DNA of 10,693 nt from CAZNKO01 sp964573855 (GTDB taxonomy: Bacteria > Patescibacteriota > Patescibacteriia > UBA9934 > GWF2-40-263), in NCBI GenBank assembly GCA_964573855.1, contig CAZNKO010000029.1:1-10693 (forward strand), written 5' to 3'. The translations under genes were made by a program, and so were the position numbers. This document shows, in pieces, positions 4,979 to 10,693 of this stretch. The notes below the pieces were generated by a model. That model saw only the letters and a list, made by a program, of their open reading frames with translations, was not told the origin of the DNA and made no database searches. The number at the start of each line of letters is the position of its first letter. Position 1 is the stretch's first letter.

Positions 4979-5569
4979 CTAATTTTCTACAAAGATTTGA
5001 AACGATGTTTTATCCAACCAGGGATCTTCATCCGGTGCGCCGCTGTAGGTCGGAAAGATATTCATTTCATATAAACCGTTTTTTAATTTTGTGGTGTCGA
5101 AAAAACTTTTCCAGCCATCACCCTCATCTCCGTCGTCATGACGAATGATTTTGGCCAGATCCGCAGCGGACATGTTGGGGCCCAACGTCACTTCTGCGGG
5201 ATGCATGATAAATGCGACCGAATCAGTCCCCTCGGGGACGTCGAACGCCTCAACCGTGATAATACCCTTAACGGTGTTTTCGAGCGTCGGGCTGATTCTG
5301 CTTTGTAACCCCTTTCGACTTTTTTGGGTTAATTCTGTTTTGCACTTTTGTTTTTCTTCATAATTTTGGCAGGTGTAATTCGTGTCTGCGCCGCATGCGT
5401 AATTCGTTCTATTTTTTTCGAGCTCTTCATTACAGGTGCTCCAATTTGAAGGGAGTGGGCACTTTGGGCACGTTGGGCCGCTTGTCTTTGTGCCAAGAGC
5501 GCTGCATCCACTGAACCCAGCTAAGACAATAAAACCAATTGCCATGACAGGAATTTGGATTTTTTTCAT
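4979..5569 (-). CDS. Cysteine-rich putative lipoprotein with a C-terminal beta-rich domain
   Basis: A 196-residue protein. The N-terminus MKKIQIPVMAIGFIVLAGF then SGC is a signal peptide with a lipobox-like end, Cys22 being the likely lipidated residue (Phe at -3 is not typical). Six more cysteines follow at 34, 37, 46, 59, 67 and 76, starting with CPKC, which suggests disulfides or metal binding outside the cell. From about residue 100 (GIITVEAFDVPEGTDSVAF) to the end (NGLYEMNIF...SFQIFVEN) the pattern resembles an extracellular Ig-like beta-sandwich; this is inference. Base composition is visibly more AT-rich than the neighbours. The gene runs against the flanking genes and lies between two copies of the KH gene's 3' end, all consistent with acquisition. 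No Shine-Dalgarno is evident. Family and function not recognised. Confidence 0.78.
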   Translation of the reverse strand: MKKIQIPVMAIGFIVLAGFSGCSALGTKTSGPTCPKCPLPSNWSTCNEELEKNRTNYACGADTNYTCQNYEEKQKCKTELTQKSRKGLQSRISPTLENTVKGIITVEAFDVPEGTDSVAFIMHPAEVTLGPNMSAADLAKIIRHDDGDEGDGWKSFFDTTKLKNGLYEMNIFPTYSGAPDEDPWLDKTSFQIFVEN

Positions 5570-5621
5570 AGAGAGTGTTCGTGTTCAGTATACGTACCAT
5601 TGACCGAAGCTGCAACCTTGA

Positions 5622-5672
5622 GATTGGGACGACACAGGCCCCGAGGCGTCGGTCGACGACCTGGGGATCTAG
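5622..5672 (+). pseudogene. Orphan 3' end of a KH-domain gene (second copy)
   Basis: The frame ends with T-GPEASVDDLGI-stop, against A-GPETSVDDLGI-stop in the KH gene. 5636-5673 aligns with 4882-4919 with six differences in 38 bp. Five of the six are in the third codon position and silent; the other changes Thr to Ala. The copy therefore diverged under selection as coding sequence, not as a recent copying error. Upstream of 5622 the frame is closed by TGA. It directly precedes a terminator and trmD, so it may be the original gene end, displaced by the lipoprotein segment. Confidence 0.75.
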
Positions 5673-5680
5673 TGAAAGAA

Positions 5681-5714
5681 GAAAAAACCGGCTAGGATGA
5701 ATGAGCCGGTTTTT
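5681..5714. terminator. Terminator after the orphan KH gene end
   Basis: ACCGGCT (5687-5693) pairs with AGCCGGT (5704-5710), followed by T5 (5710-5714) and preceded by a run of A (5682-5687), so it can act in both directions. Confidence 0.8.
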
Positions 5715-5732
5715 CGTTCGGTGTGTTCGGCA

Positions 5733-5846
5733 TCCCCCTCCTTTTTAAGGAGGGGTAAGGGGTGGTTACTGGTTTCGACGGTAACCCCCTCTTCAGCCAG
5801 AGGCTGATCCGCCTCCGGCGGAAACTCCCCCTTGAAAAGGGGGAGA
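5733..5846. repeat. Palindromic repeat cluster upstream of trmD
   Basis: Three nested palindromes fill the gap. The first is at 5735-5755 (CCCCTCC/GGAGGGG). The second runs from ~5755 to 5790 (GGGGTGGTTAC against GTAACCCC). The third is at 5825-5845 (CTCCCCCTT/AAGGGGGAG). Similar C-rich/G-rich palindromes are common dispersed repeats. The right arm ends in GGGGGAG, about 9 nt before the trmD start, so the repeat seems to supply its ribosome-binding site. No clear promoter was seen. Confidence 0.65.
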
Positions 5847-5854
5847 AGTCTCGT

Positions 5855-6565
5855 ATGGTAAAGAAAAAACGACAATTTGACATCCTCACGATTTTTCCAG
5901 ACATGATCACGGGCTACGTGAGTCAGTCAATTTTGGGGCGGGCGCAAAAACCCCGCGGAGCGGGGTCCGGCTCTGGCGGAAAGAGCCCCGTAATAAAAAT
6001 CATGGCCCATGATCTTCGAGATTGGACGACGGACAAGCATCGGAGTGTCGATGATTCGCCGTATGGCGGGGGCCCGGGGATGGTCATGAAGGTGGAACCG
6101 TTTGAGAAGGGGGTACGAGAGGTTCGCAGGGCCGCAGGGCCGCAGGTTCGCAGGAGCCGCGTTATTTTAACTTCTGCGAGCGGGAAAGTGTTTACGCAAA
6201 AAGACGCAAAGCGGCTCGCGAAGTATGATCAACTCATTTTTCTCTGCGGGCGCTACGAGGGGATTGATGCGCGGGTCGAAGAGCATGTCGTAGACGAGGC
6301 GTTTTCGATTGGAGAGTACGTTTTGACCGGCGGGGAATTGCCAGCGCTTGTGATGATCGACGCGATCGCGCGCCACATTCCCGGTGTACTCGGGAAGAAA
6401 GAGTCGCTCGCAGAAGAATCGCACGACGAAAAAGGCGTTCTCGAATATCCGCAATTCACGAAGCCTGAAACATACAAAAAATGGAAAGTCCCATCGGTCC
6501 TCTTATCCGGGAACCACCAAAAGATTCAGGAGTGGCGGAAAAAACAGCATCGGCGTACAACATAA
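5855..6565 (+). CDS. trmD: tRNA (guanine-N1)-methyltransferase TrmD, short C-terminus
   Basis: A 236-residue enzyme that methylates G37 of tRNA with S-adenosylmethionine, preventing frameshifts. Signatures: FDILTIFPDM (8-17), DKHRSVDDSPYGGGPGMVMK (60-79), the knot segment LIFLCGRYEGIDARV (127-141), SIGEYVLTGGELPALVMIDA (151-170), and LLSGNH (216-221). Start 5855 places the usual MxFDILTxFP at the N-terminus with GGGAG upstream. The Arg equivalent to E. coli Arg154 is kept (Arg173), but the Asp169 equivalent is Glu188. Two parts look like added sequence: KPRGAGSGSGGKSP (32-45), from a GC palindrome, and the Arg-rich stretch 90-102, from four 8-bp repeats at 6121-6152. E. coli TrmD is 255 residues; this copy stops soon after WRKKQ, 2 bp before a palindromic element. 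Confidence 0.95.
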   Translation: MVKKKRQFDILTIFPDMITGYVSQSILGRAQKPRGAGSGSGGKSPVIKIMAHDLRDWTTDKHRSVDDSPYGGGPGMVMKVEPFEKGVREVRRAAGPQVRRSRVILTSASGKVFTQKDAKRLAKYDQLIFLCGRYEGIDARVEEHVVDEAFSIGEYVLTGGELPALVMIDAIARHIPGVLGKKESLAEESHDEKGVLEYPQFTKPETYKKWKVPSVLLSGNHQKIQEWRKKQHRRTT

Positions 6566-6566
6566 G

Positions 6567-6704
6567 ACATATGCCCCGTACGACAACTTCGACATTTCCT
6601 GTATGACTGTACTAGCAAGATATCGCAAAACCATTCAGTCCCGCTGTTTCATTGCCAAGCGGCTTCAAACGTTTTTTAAGTCGAAGTTGTAGTACGGGGT
6701 ATGT
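6567..6704. mobile_element. MITE-like element between trmD and pyrD
   Basis: A 138-bp element with terminal inverted repeats of about 25 bp: ACATATGCCCCGTACGACAA (6567-6586) continuing CTTCGAC to 6593, against 6680-6704 (GTCGAAGTTGTAGTACGGGG then TATGT). The arms differ at only two or three positions. The interior shows no coding potential. The left end abuts the trmD stop codon and the right end contains the pyrD start codon (6701-6703). No target-site duplication was evident by eye. Confidence 0.85.
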
Positions 6705-7813
6705 TCGCGACCGCGATCGAGCATTGGGGGTATCAGCACATTGCCAAGCCATTCTTTTTCCGCCGCGACCCCGAGGCCGTCCATGATCGCATCTGTGCCG
6801 TTGGGAAACAGCTGGGGAGGTTCGCTGTGACCCGTTCGCTCGTCCGCACGTTTTTTTGTTACCAGAATCCCATGCTCGTGCAGACGATCCGTGGGATCCG
6901 CTTCCCGAACCCCATCGGGCTCACGGCCGGGTTTGACAAAAACGCGGAACTTACCCAAATCATGCCTGCGGTCGGGTTTGGGTTTGAGGAGATCGGGTCC
7001 GTGACCGGAGAGCCATGCGAAGGGAATCCGAAGCCGCGCCTGTGGCGGCTCCCAAAATCGAAAGGGCTCGTTGTCTATTATGGATTGAAGAATGATGGAT
7101 GTGAGGCGATCGCCTCACGGCTGCGCGGCAGGCAGTTTGAGATTCCAATCGGCACGAGTATCGCGCGCACGAACAACCCGGAGACGGTCCCTATTGAGGC
7201 CGGCGTCGCCGATTACGTCAAAGCCTTTCGCGCCTTTGTCGACATCGGCGCGTATTTTACCCTGAATGTCAGCTGTCCGAATACCTGCGGCGGGGAGCCG
7301 TTCACGATGCCGGACCGCCTGGAACAGCTTCTCGCCGCCTTGGACCCGATCCACACCTGCAAGCCGGTCTTTTTGAAACTGCCCGCGGATTTGGCCCATG
7401 AAGAGCTCGATGAGCTCATGGCGGTTGCGGGCCGTCATCGCGTCCATGGGCTCATCATTTCCAATCTCACCAAACGGCGGGACCGCCCGACGATTGATCA
7501 GACAGAAATTCAAGGATTAGATAAGGGCGGCATCAGCGGCCGGCCGATGTTTGATCCTTCGAACGACCTGATCGCCCATGCCTATCGGAGAATCAATCGT
7601 CATTTCATTCTTATCGGCTCCGGCGGCGTGTTTTCCGCCGAAGACGCTTATAAAAAAATTCAATGTGGAGCCTCTTTTGTCCAGCTTGCGACCGGCATGA
7701 TTTTTGAAGGGCCCCAACTCATCGGACACATCAACCGCGGTCTCGTGCGCCTCTTGAAACGCGACGGGTTTTCTTCCGTTTCCCAGGCGGTCGGATCCGC
7801 TGTCCGTTCGTGA
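6701..7813 (+). CDS. pyrD: Dihydroorotate dehydrogenase, class 2-like with a catalytic Cys
   Basis: A 370-residue FMN enzyme that oxidises dihydroorotate to orotate in pyrimidine synthesis. The N-terminal extension (1-60, with RRDPEAVHDR at 21-30) is the membrane/quinone-facing region of class 2 enzymes. The barrel follows: IRFPNPIGLTAGFDKNAEL (66-84, Lys80 near FMN), FEEIGSVTGEP (95-105), FTLNVSCPNTCGG (186-198), FLKLPAD (224-230), LIISNLTKRRDRPT (251-264), GGISGRP (276-282), and phosphate-binding LIGSGGV (304-310) and QLATGMIFEGP (328-338). The catalytic-base position is Cys192, as in class 1; typical class 2 enzymes have Ser. Start 6701 fits class 2 length, but the codon lies in the terminal repeat of the upstream element, with only GGGG as a ribosome site. 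The stop (7811-7813) is 26 bp before gpsA. Confidence 0.95.
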   Translation: MFATAIEHWGYQHIAKPFFFRRDPEAVHDRICAVGKQLGRFAVTRSLVRTFFCYQNPMLVQTIRGIRFPNPIGLTAGFDKNAELTQIMPAVGFGFEEIGSVTGEPCEGNPKPRLWRLPKSKGLVVYYGLKNDGCEAIASRLRGRQFEIPIGTSIARTNNPETVPIEAGVADYVKAFRAFVDIGAYFTLNVSCPNTCGGEPFTMPDRLEQLLAALDPIHTCKPVFLKLPADLAHEELDELMAVAGRHRVHGLIISNLTKRRDRPTIDQTEIQGLDKGGISGRPMFDPSNDLIAHAYRRINRHFILIGSGGVFSAEDAYKKIQCGASFVQLATGMIFEGPQLIGHINRGLVRLLKRDGFSSVSQAVGSAVRS

Positions 7814-7839
7814 TGATCCTGGAGTATACTGGGGGCGTT

Positions 7840-8739
7840 ATGAGCAAGATCGTCGCCATCATCGGAGCGGGAGAGATAGGGCAGGCGCTTGCGACGATTC
7901 TCCGCCGCAAAAGGATTCGTATCCGTCTGTGGGATGTGGATTCCAACAAGGTGCGCGGCATGAAGCCGCTTAAAGAAACACTTGCGGGAACGACCGCAGT
8001 TTTTTTGTGCGTGCCTTCTTGGGCGCTTCGCGCCGCGCTCCGGAATGTACAGCTTCTGCTTCCGAAGGCTGCGGTCGTCGTCGCTCTTTCCAAAGGGGTG
8101 GAGGCGAAATCCCGAAAGACGGTGGCGGAGCTTCTTTCTGGTCTCCTTCCGTCCCGCCAGAGGTGGACGCTTTTGAGCGGCCCCATGCTTGCCGAGGAGT
8201 TGGAGCAAAGACGCCTCGGCGCCGGAGTGGTCGCGACCGCGAACCGTGAGACATTCAAAATTCTCGCCACGTTGTTTCGTGGAACGCCTCTGAAAGTGGA
8301 ATGGTCGAAAAATCCTTCCGCCGTCGCGTGGGCCGGTGTTTTGAAAAATGTCTACGCGGTCGGGCTTGGGATTGCCGATGGACTTGAGTGGAGCTGGAAC
8401 GCGAAAGGATGGTTTGCGGCAAAAGCGATCGAGGAAATGCGCGGAATCCTTCCGCATCTGAAATTTGATGCGCTCCCCGCCGCTGGGGTGGCAGGAGTCG
8501 CGGACTTCCTTGCGACCGGTTTCAGCCCCTATTCCCGCAACCGTGAATTTGGAGAGCGCATCGTCTCTCGCGGGGAGTGCGAGTTCAAAAGCGAAGGATG
8601 CGTGTCGCTTCCGTCTGTCGTGGGACTCCTTGGCGCGAAAACAGTGCGCCGGTTTCCCATCCTGCAGGCTCTTACATCCGTTTTGATCCATCACACCGAT
8701 GCCCGCAAAACCTTCACGAAACTTTTTTTTGGCGCTTGA
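7840..8739 (+). CDS. gpsA: Glycerol-3-phosphate dehydrogenase [NAD(P)+]
   Basis: A 299-residue enzyme that reduces dihydroxyacetone phosphate to sn-glycerol-3-phosphate, the lipid backbone precursor. It has a Rossmann fold starting KIVAIIGAGEIGQAL (3-17, GxGxxG as GAGEIG), then VALSKGVE (81-88), the SGPMLAEE substrate segment (113-120), and AGVLKNVYAVGLG (165-177) with catalytic Lys169. AGVADFLATGFSPYSRNREFG (218-238) replaces the usual AGxGDLxxTxxSxxSRNxxFG. I chose ATG 7840 because GGGGG lies four bases upstream and the family motif begins at once; ATG 7810 and 7813 are in frame but overlap the pyrD stop. It is shorter than the E. coli enzyme (339). The 3' end overlaps glpK by 41 bp, so the two are surely co-transcribed. 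Confidence 0.94.
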   Translation: MSKIVAIIGAGEIGQALATILRRKRIRIRLWDVDSNKVRGMKPLKETLAGTTAVFLCVPSWALRAALRNVQLLLPKAAVVVALSKGVEAKSRKTVAELLSGLLPSRQRWTLLSGPMLAEELEQRRLGAGVVATANRETFKILATLFRGTPLKVEWSKNPSAVAWAGVLKNVYAVGLGIADGLEWSWNAKGWFAAKAIEEMRGILPHLKFDALPAAGVAGVADFLATGFSPYSRNREFGERIVSRGECEFKSEGCVSLPSVVGLLGAKTVRRFPILQALTSVLIHHTDARKTFTKLFFGA

Positions 8740-9907
8740 TGCCGGAACCACAGCCGTCAAGGCGTTTGTTTTTCGTTCTGACGGGCAACTCGTCGCGAAG
8801 GAAGGCCAACGTCTCCACAAAGATCGGTTGAAATCAGGGTGGGTTGAGCAAGATCCGCGTGAGATTCTTTCCGTGAGCCGGCGAGTATTGAAGGATGCCG
8901 TCCGCAAGAGCGGCGTGAAGCCAAAAAATATTGTTGCCTTCGGGATCACGAATCAGCGCGAGACCGTGATTGCATGGGACAGAAAAACAGGACGCGTTCT
9001 TCACCCCGCCATCATTTGGGAAGATCGACGCACGTCCGCGTGGTGCCGAGCAAGAAAAGGATGGACAAAGTTTTTGCGGCGCAAAACCGGCCTGCCGCTG
9101 GATGCGTATTTTTCCGCTCCGAAAATCCGTTGGCTCTTGGATCATGTTGGAGAAGTTAGCCGTCTTGTCGCCACCGGACGCCTGATGGTTGGCACCGTGG
9201 ATACCTGGCTTCTTTGGAATTTGTGCGACGGGCATCCGCATGTTACGGACGAGACAAACGCGTCGCGCACCCTTCTTTTCAACATTCGCACCCGCCGATG
9301 GGATCCAGATCTCCTGCGCCGATTCGACATTCCCATCGGGATTCTTCCCCGTGTGTTTCCGTCTCGCGCGGCGTTCGGAAAACTCCGGCAGACGATTGTT
9401 GGCGCCGCGATTCCCGTTCGCGCCGTCTGTGGGGATCAGCAGGCGAGTTTTTATGCGGCCGTCCGCCGTTCGGGAGGACGCGGGCGCGTCACGAAAGTCA
9501 CGTATGGCACTGGAGCGTTTATCCTTCAAGATGCGGGGAGTCGATTTGCCCTTCGTCCTTCCTTTTTCACAACGATCGCTCCGGGCCGGAAGGGAACGCG
9601 GTACGTCCTTGAGACGAAGATCGAAGGGACGGGCAAGGATGTGGATCGTCTTCTTCGCCACCCGAAGGCTTTGGAACGGTATTTTTTTCAGCTCGCAAAA
9701 AAAATTCAACGAAAACTCTCCGTTCTGCCAGCCTCGCCGTTTTCTCTTGTGATCGATGGCGGAATCACACGGGACGGACGCTTGGGAAAAATCCAAGCGG
9801 CGGTTTCAAAAGTTTCTGTGATCACGCAACCGATTTATGACGGCACGGCCCTCGGCATCGCCTGGCTTCTGGGCGACACGGCAAAGAAACGAAAAACCGT
9901 CCCGTGA
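8699..9907 (+). CDS. glpK: Glycerol kinase-type FGGY carbohydrate kinase, compact C-terminal domain
   Basis: A 402-residue kinase, about 100 shorter than E. coli GlpK (502). The N-terminal domain is complete: FLALDAGTTAVKAFVF (10-25), NQRETVIAWDRKTGRVLHPA (85-104, Arg87-Glu88), IIWEDRR (105-111, Trp107), and YFSAPKIRWLLD (137-148, Tyr137). VCGDQQASFYA (243-253) follows, with Asp246 as the probable catalytic base. These match the glycerol-binding residues of GlpK. TYGTG (268-272) and DGGITRDG (353-360) are the nucleotide-binding motifs. Between them only ~80 residues remain where full-length GlpK has ~150, so an internal part of the C-terminal domain, including the GAPYWD/RG region, is missing. 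With gpsA it would supply glycerol-3-phosphate from glycerol. The start overlaps gpsA by 41 bp, without a clear ribosome site. A related pentulose kinase is possible but less likely. Confidence 0.88.
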   Translation: MPAKPSRNFFLALDAGTTAVKAFVFRSDGQLVAKEGQRLHKDRLKSGWVEQDPREILSVSRRVLKDAVRKSGVKPKNIVAFGITNQRETVIAWDRKTGRVLHPAIIWEDRRTSAWCRARKGWTKFLRRKTGLPLDAYFSAPKIRWLLDHVGEVSRLVATGRLMVGTVDTWLLWNLCDGHPHVTDETNASRTLLFNIRTRRWDPDLLRRFDIPIGILPRVFPSRAAFGKLRQTIVGAAIPVRAVCGDQQASFYAAVRRSGGRGRVTKVTYGTGAFILQDAGSRFALRPSFFTTIAPGRKGTRYVLETKIEGTGKDVDRLLRHPKALERYFFQLAKKIQRKLSVLPASPFSLVIDGGITRDGRLGKIQAAVSKVSVITQPIYDGTALGIAWLLGDTAKKRKTVP

Positions 9908-9921
9908 TGCGGGACGATTTT
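9893..9921. terminator. Bidirectional terminator between glpK and rpsP
   Basis: CGTCCC (9898-9903) pairs with GGGACG (9911-9916) across a seven-base loop containing the glpK stop TGA. A-rich sequence lies on the left (9893-9896) and T5 on the right (9917-9921). It ends both convergent transcripts, and the rpsP stop is at 9923-9921. Confidence 0.85.
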
Positions 9922-10283
9922 TATGCTTTTGGCGCTTCGGGAGCGGGAGCGGCGGCGGCCGCTTTTTTGTCGGCTTCAGCCTTGACCCCGGCCGCTTTGT
10001 CGCGGCGAGTCTTGGAGATGTGAGTGACCGAGTGCTTTTTGCCCTCGACAATTTTTTCATCCACGAGAATATTCCACACCGTATCACTCGCCTCTGCGCC
10101 CTTCGAGAGCCAGTATTTTATCCGATCAGCGTTGAGTATCAGTTCGCGCGGCTTTTTGCGCGGGTTGTAATTTCCAACAACCTCGAGCACGTCGCCCCAG
10201 GGGTCTTTGTGTTTTGGAACCACGACCACTCGATAGAGCGGCTGATTTTTGCGTCCGACACGCGAGAGACGAATTGAAACCAT
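9921..10283 (-). CDS. rpsP: 30S ribosomal protein S16 with Ala/Lys-rich tail
   Basis: A 120-residue protein of the small ribosomal subunit (bS16). The diagnostic N-terminus MVSIRLSRVGRKNQPLYRVV (1-20) is followed by GNYNPRKKP (37-45) and DRIKYWLSKGAEASDTVWNIL (53-73). The tail (95-120) is Ala/Lys/Pro-rich and makes it longer than the usual 80-90 residues; such low-complexity tails are known in S16 from other bacteria. The start at 10283 is fixed by the conserved MVxIRLxRxG. No Shine-Dalgarno is visible; the leader instead carries tandem CCAAC-type repeats (10292-10321). It is a single-gene unit with its own strong promoter, converging on glpK, although S16 is usually the first gene of a cluster with the KH gene and trmD. 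Confidence 0.97.
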   Translation of the reverse strand: MVSIRLSRVGRKNQPLYRVVVVPKHKDPWGDVLEVVGNYNPRKKPRELILNADRIKYWLSKGAEASDTVWNILVDEKIVEGKKHSVTHISKTRRDKAAGVKAEADKKAAAAAPAPEAPKA

Positions 10284-10326
10284 AAATAATAGATGTTGGA
10301 TGTTGGAATTTGGAGGTTGGAACCAA

Positions 10327-10355
10327 AGTATAAAGGAGCCATCTCCGACCGTCAA
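10327..10355 (-). promoter_or_regulatory. Promoter of rpsP
   Basis: On the minus strand TTGACG (10355-10350) and TATACT (10332-10327) are separated by 17 nt, each with five of six consensus matches. The start would be near 10320, about 37 nt before the rpsP ATG. Confidence 0.8.
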
Positions 10356-10387
10356 GACCATATTATCCTTGACACCGGCACGGCAAG

Positions 10388-10639
10388 CCCCAGTGCTTGG
10401 CACTGGGGACTCAGAGTGCCCCGGCGATCCTTGAGGAACAGGCGCGTCGTCGAGTAAGGTTTGACGGTATGGCCGTCAGACACACCAGCCACGCCCGCTT
10501 CGATCTCTGGTACCACTTCGCGTGGGGCACCAAATACCGCAAGCGCGTCTGGACAGATGACGCCAAGCGCGAAGCGGTCAAGCGCCTGTTCCGAAAGATC
10601 GCCGCAAGCTATGACATGGAGATCGGCACGATCGAATTG
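10388..10639 (+). mobile_element. Left part of an IS200/IS605-family element, truncated
   Basis: A perfect 8-bp hairpin, CCCCAGTG/CACTGGGG (10388-10395/10401-10408), lies 60 bp upstream of a Y1 transposase gene. This is the position of the subterminal left-end hairpin that such single-strand transposons recognise. The exact left end is not visible because these elements lack terminal inverted repeats. The right part is missing: homology stops at 10639. Confidence 0.7.
10469..10639 (+). pseudogene. tnpA: TnpA-type Y1 (HUH) transposase, N-terminal fragment
   Basis: The first 57 codons read MAVRHTSHARFDLWYHFAWG, then TKYRKRVW (21-28), and on to RLFRKIAASYDMEIGTIEL. This is the N-terminus of IS200/IS605 TnpA, which cuts and joins single-stranded DNA with one tyrosine. 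The family normally continues with an acidic DHVHxF segment carrying the metal-binding His-x-His. Here the frame changes abruptly to CQRGMIFSCSPG at 10640, where a different repeat structure begins. Without the HUH motif and the Tyr helix the product cannot be active. A sequencing or assembly join is the alternative to a real insertion. Confidence 0.8.
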
Positions 10640-10693
10640 TGTCAACGGGGAATGATTTTTTCCTGTTCTCCGGGGAGTGAATATTTCCGGTTT
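10640..10693. mobile_element. Possible end of an IS21-like element
   Basis: At the point where the transposase homology stops, sequence begins TGTCAACGGGG. It contains two copies of a 17-bp motif 25 bp apart: GGGGAATGATTTTTTCC (10647-10663) and GGGGAGTGAATATTTCC (10672-10688). Ends starting TGT with several spaced subterminal repeats are characteristic of IS21-family elements. Only 54 bp is visible, so this is tentative. Confidence 0.4.

Noticed and set aside
5762..5854. Upstream extension of trmD to ATG 5762
   Set aside because: The extra 31 codons translate the palindromic repeat cluster; the family starts with MxFDILTxFP, and GGGAG precedes ATG 5855.
7660..8949. 429-codon minus-strand frame opposite gpsA
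   Set aside because: It is an antisense shadow of pyrD, gpsA and glpK in GC-rich sequence; the sense genes have clear family motifs.
8834..9796. 320-codon minus-strand frame opposite glpK
   Set aside because: Antisense shadow of glpK, with no recognisable domain.

Overview
The window most likely comes from a bacterium of the Candidate Phyla Radiation (Patescibacteria). The 16S rRNA gene carries a self-splicing-type intron, as many of these lineages do, and has non-standard bases at the usual 515 primer site. The genes are compact with little intergenic coding, and pyrD, gpsA and glpK end in TGA. TGA is therefore a stop here, which argues against the Gracilibacteria/Absconditabacteria code (UGA = Gly). 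A Peregrinibacteria-like origin would fit, but this is a guess.

Layout. 1-1921 (minus) is a 16S rRNA gene whose last ~150 nt lie outside the window. It is split in the 530 loop by a ~551-nt group I intron that holds the dead C-terminal half of a LAGLIDADG homing endonuclease. Next come a structured rRNA leader and a near-consensus promoter (2348-2376, minus). From ~2480 to ~3720 there is no protein gene. Instead there is an array of 14 two-tier hairpins. Each carries two variable nonamers held between constant ends (ACA-N9-TCGT on the plus strand). Outer and inner stems change with compensatory substitutions, and on the minus strand half of the apical loops are GNRA tetraloops. A TTGACA box lies upstream and an intrinsic terminator downstream in the same (minus) direction, so the array looks like a ~1.3-kb noncoding RNA. 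I do not recognise it as a described family, and it is the best candidate here for a new system.

3941-4207 (minus) encodes a small two-helix membrane protein with its own promoter and terminator. 4577-4918 (plus) encodes a KhpA-like KH protein. A low-GC, cysteine-rich lipoprotein gene (4979-5569, minus) follows. Beyond it lies a second, synonymously diverged copy of the last 12 codons of the KH gene, so the lipoprotein segment looks inserted at the KH gene's 3' end. 5855-6565 is trmD, 6701-7813 pyrD, 7840-8739 gpsA and 8699-9907 glpK, all plus. rpsP (9921-10283, minus) converges on glpK across a shared terminator. The right edge holds an IS200-type transposase gene, apparently cut by the end of a second, IS21-like element.

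How the genes work together. rpsP, the KH gene and trmD form one cluster in many bacteria and are scattered here. GpsA and GlpK both produce sn-glycerol-3-phosphate (from DHAP and from glycerol), which points to lipid-precursor supply, and PyrD serves pyrimidine synthesis. Small palindromic elements sit at nearly every gene junction. Some of them supply the start codon or ribosome-binding purines of the next gene.
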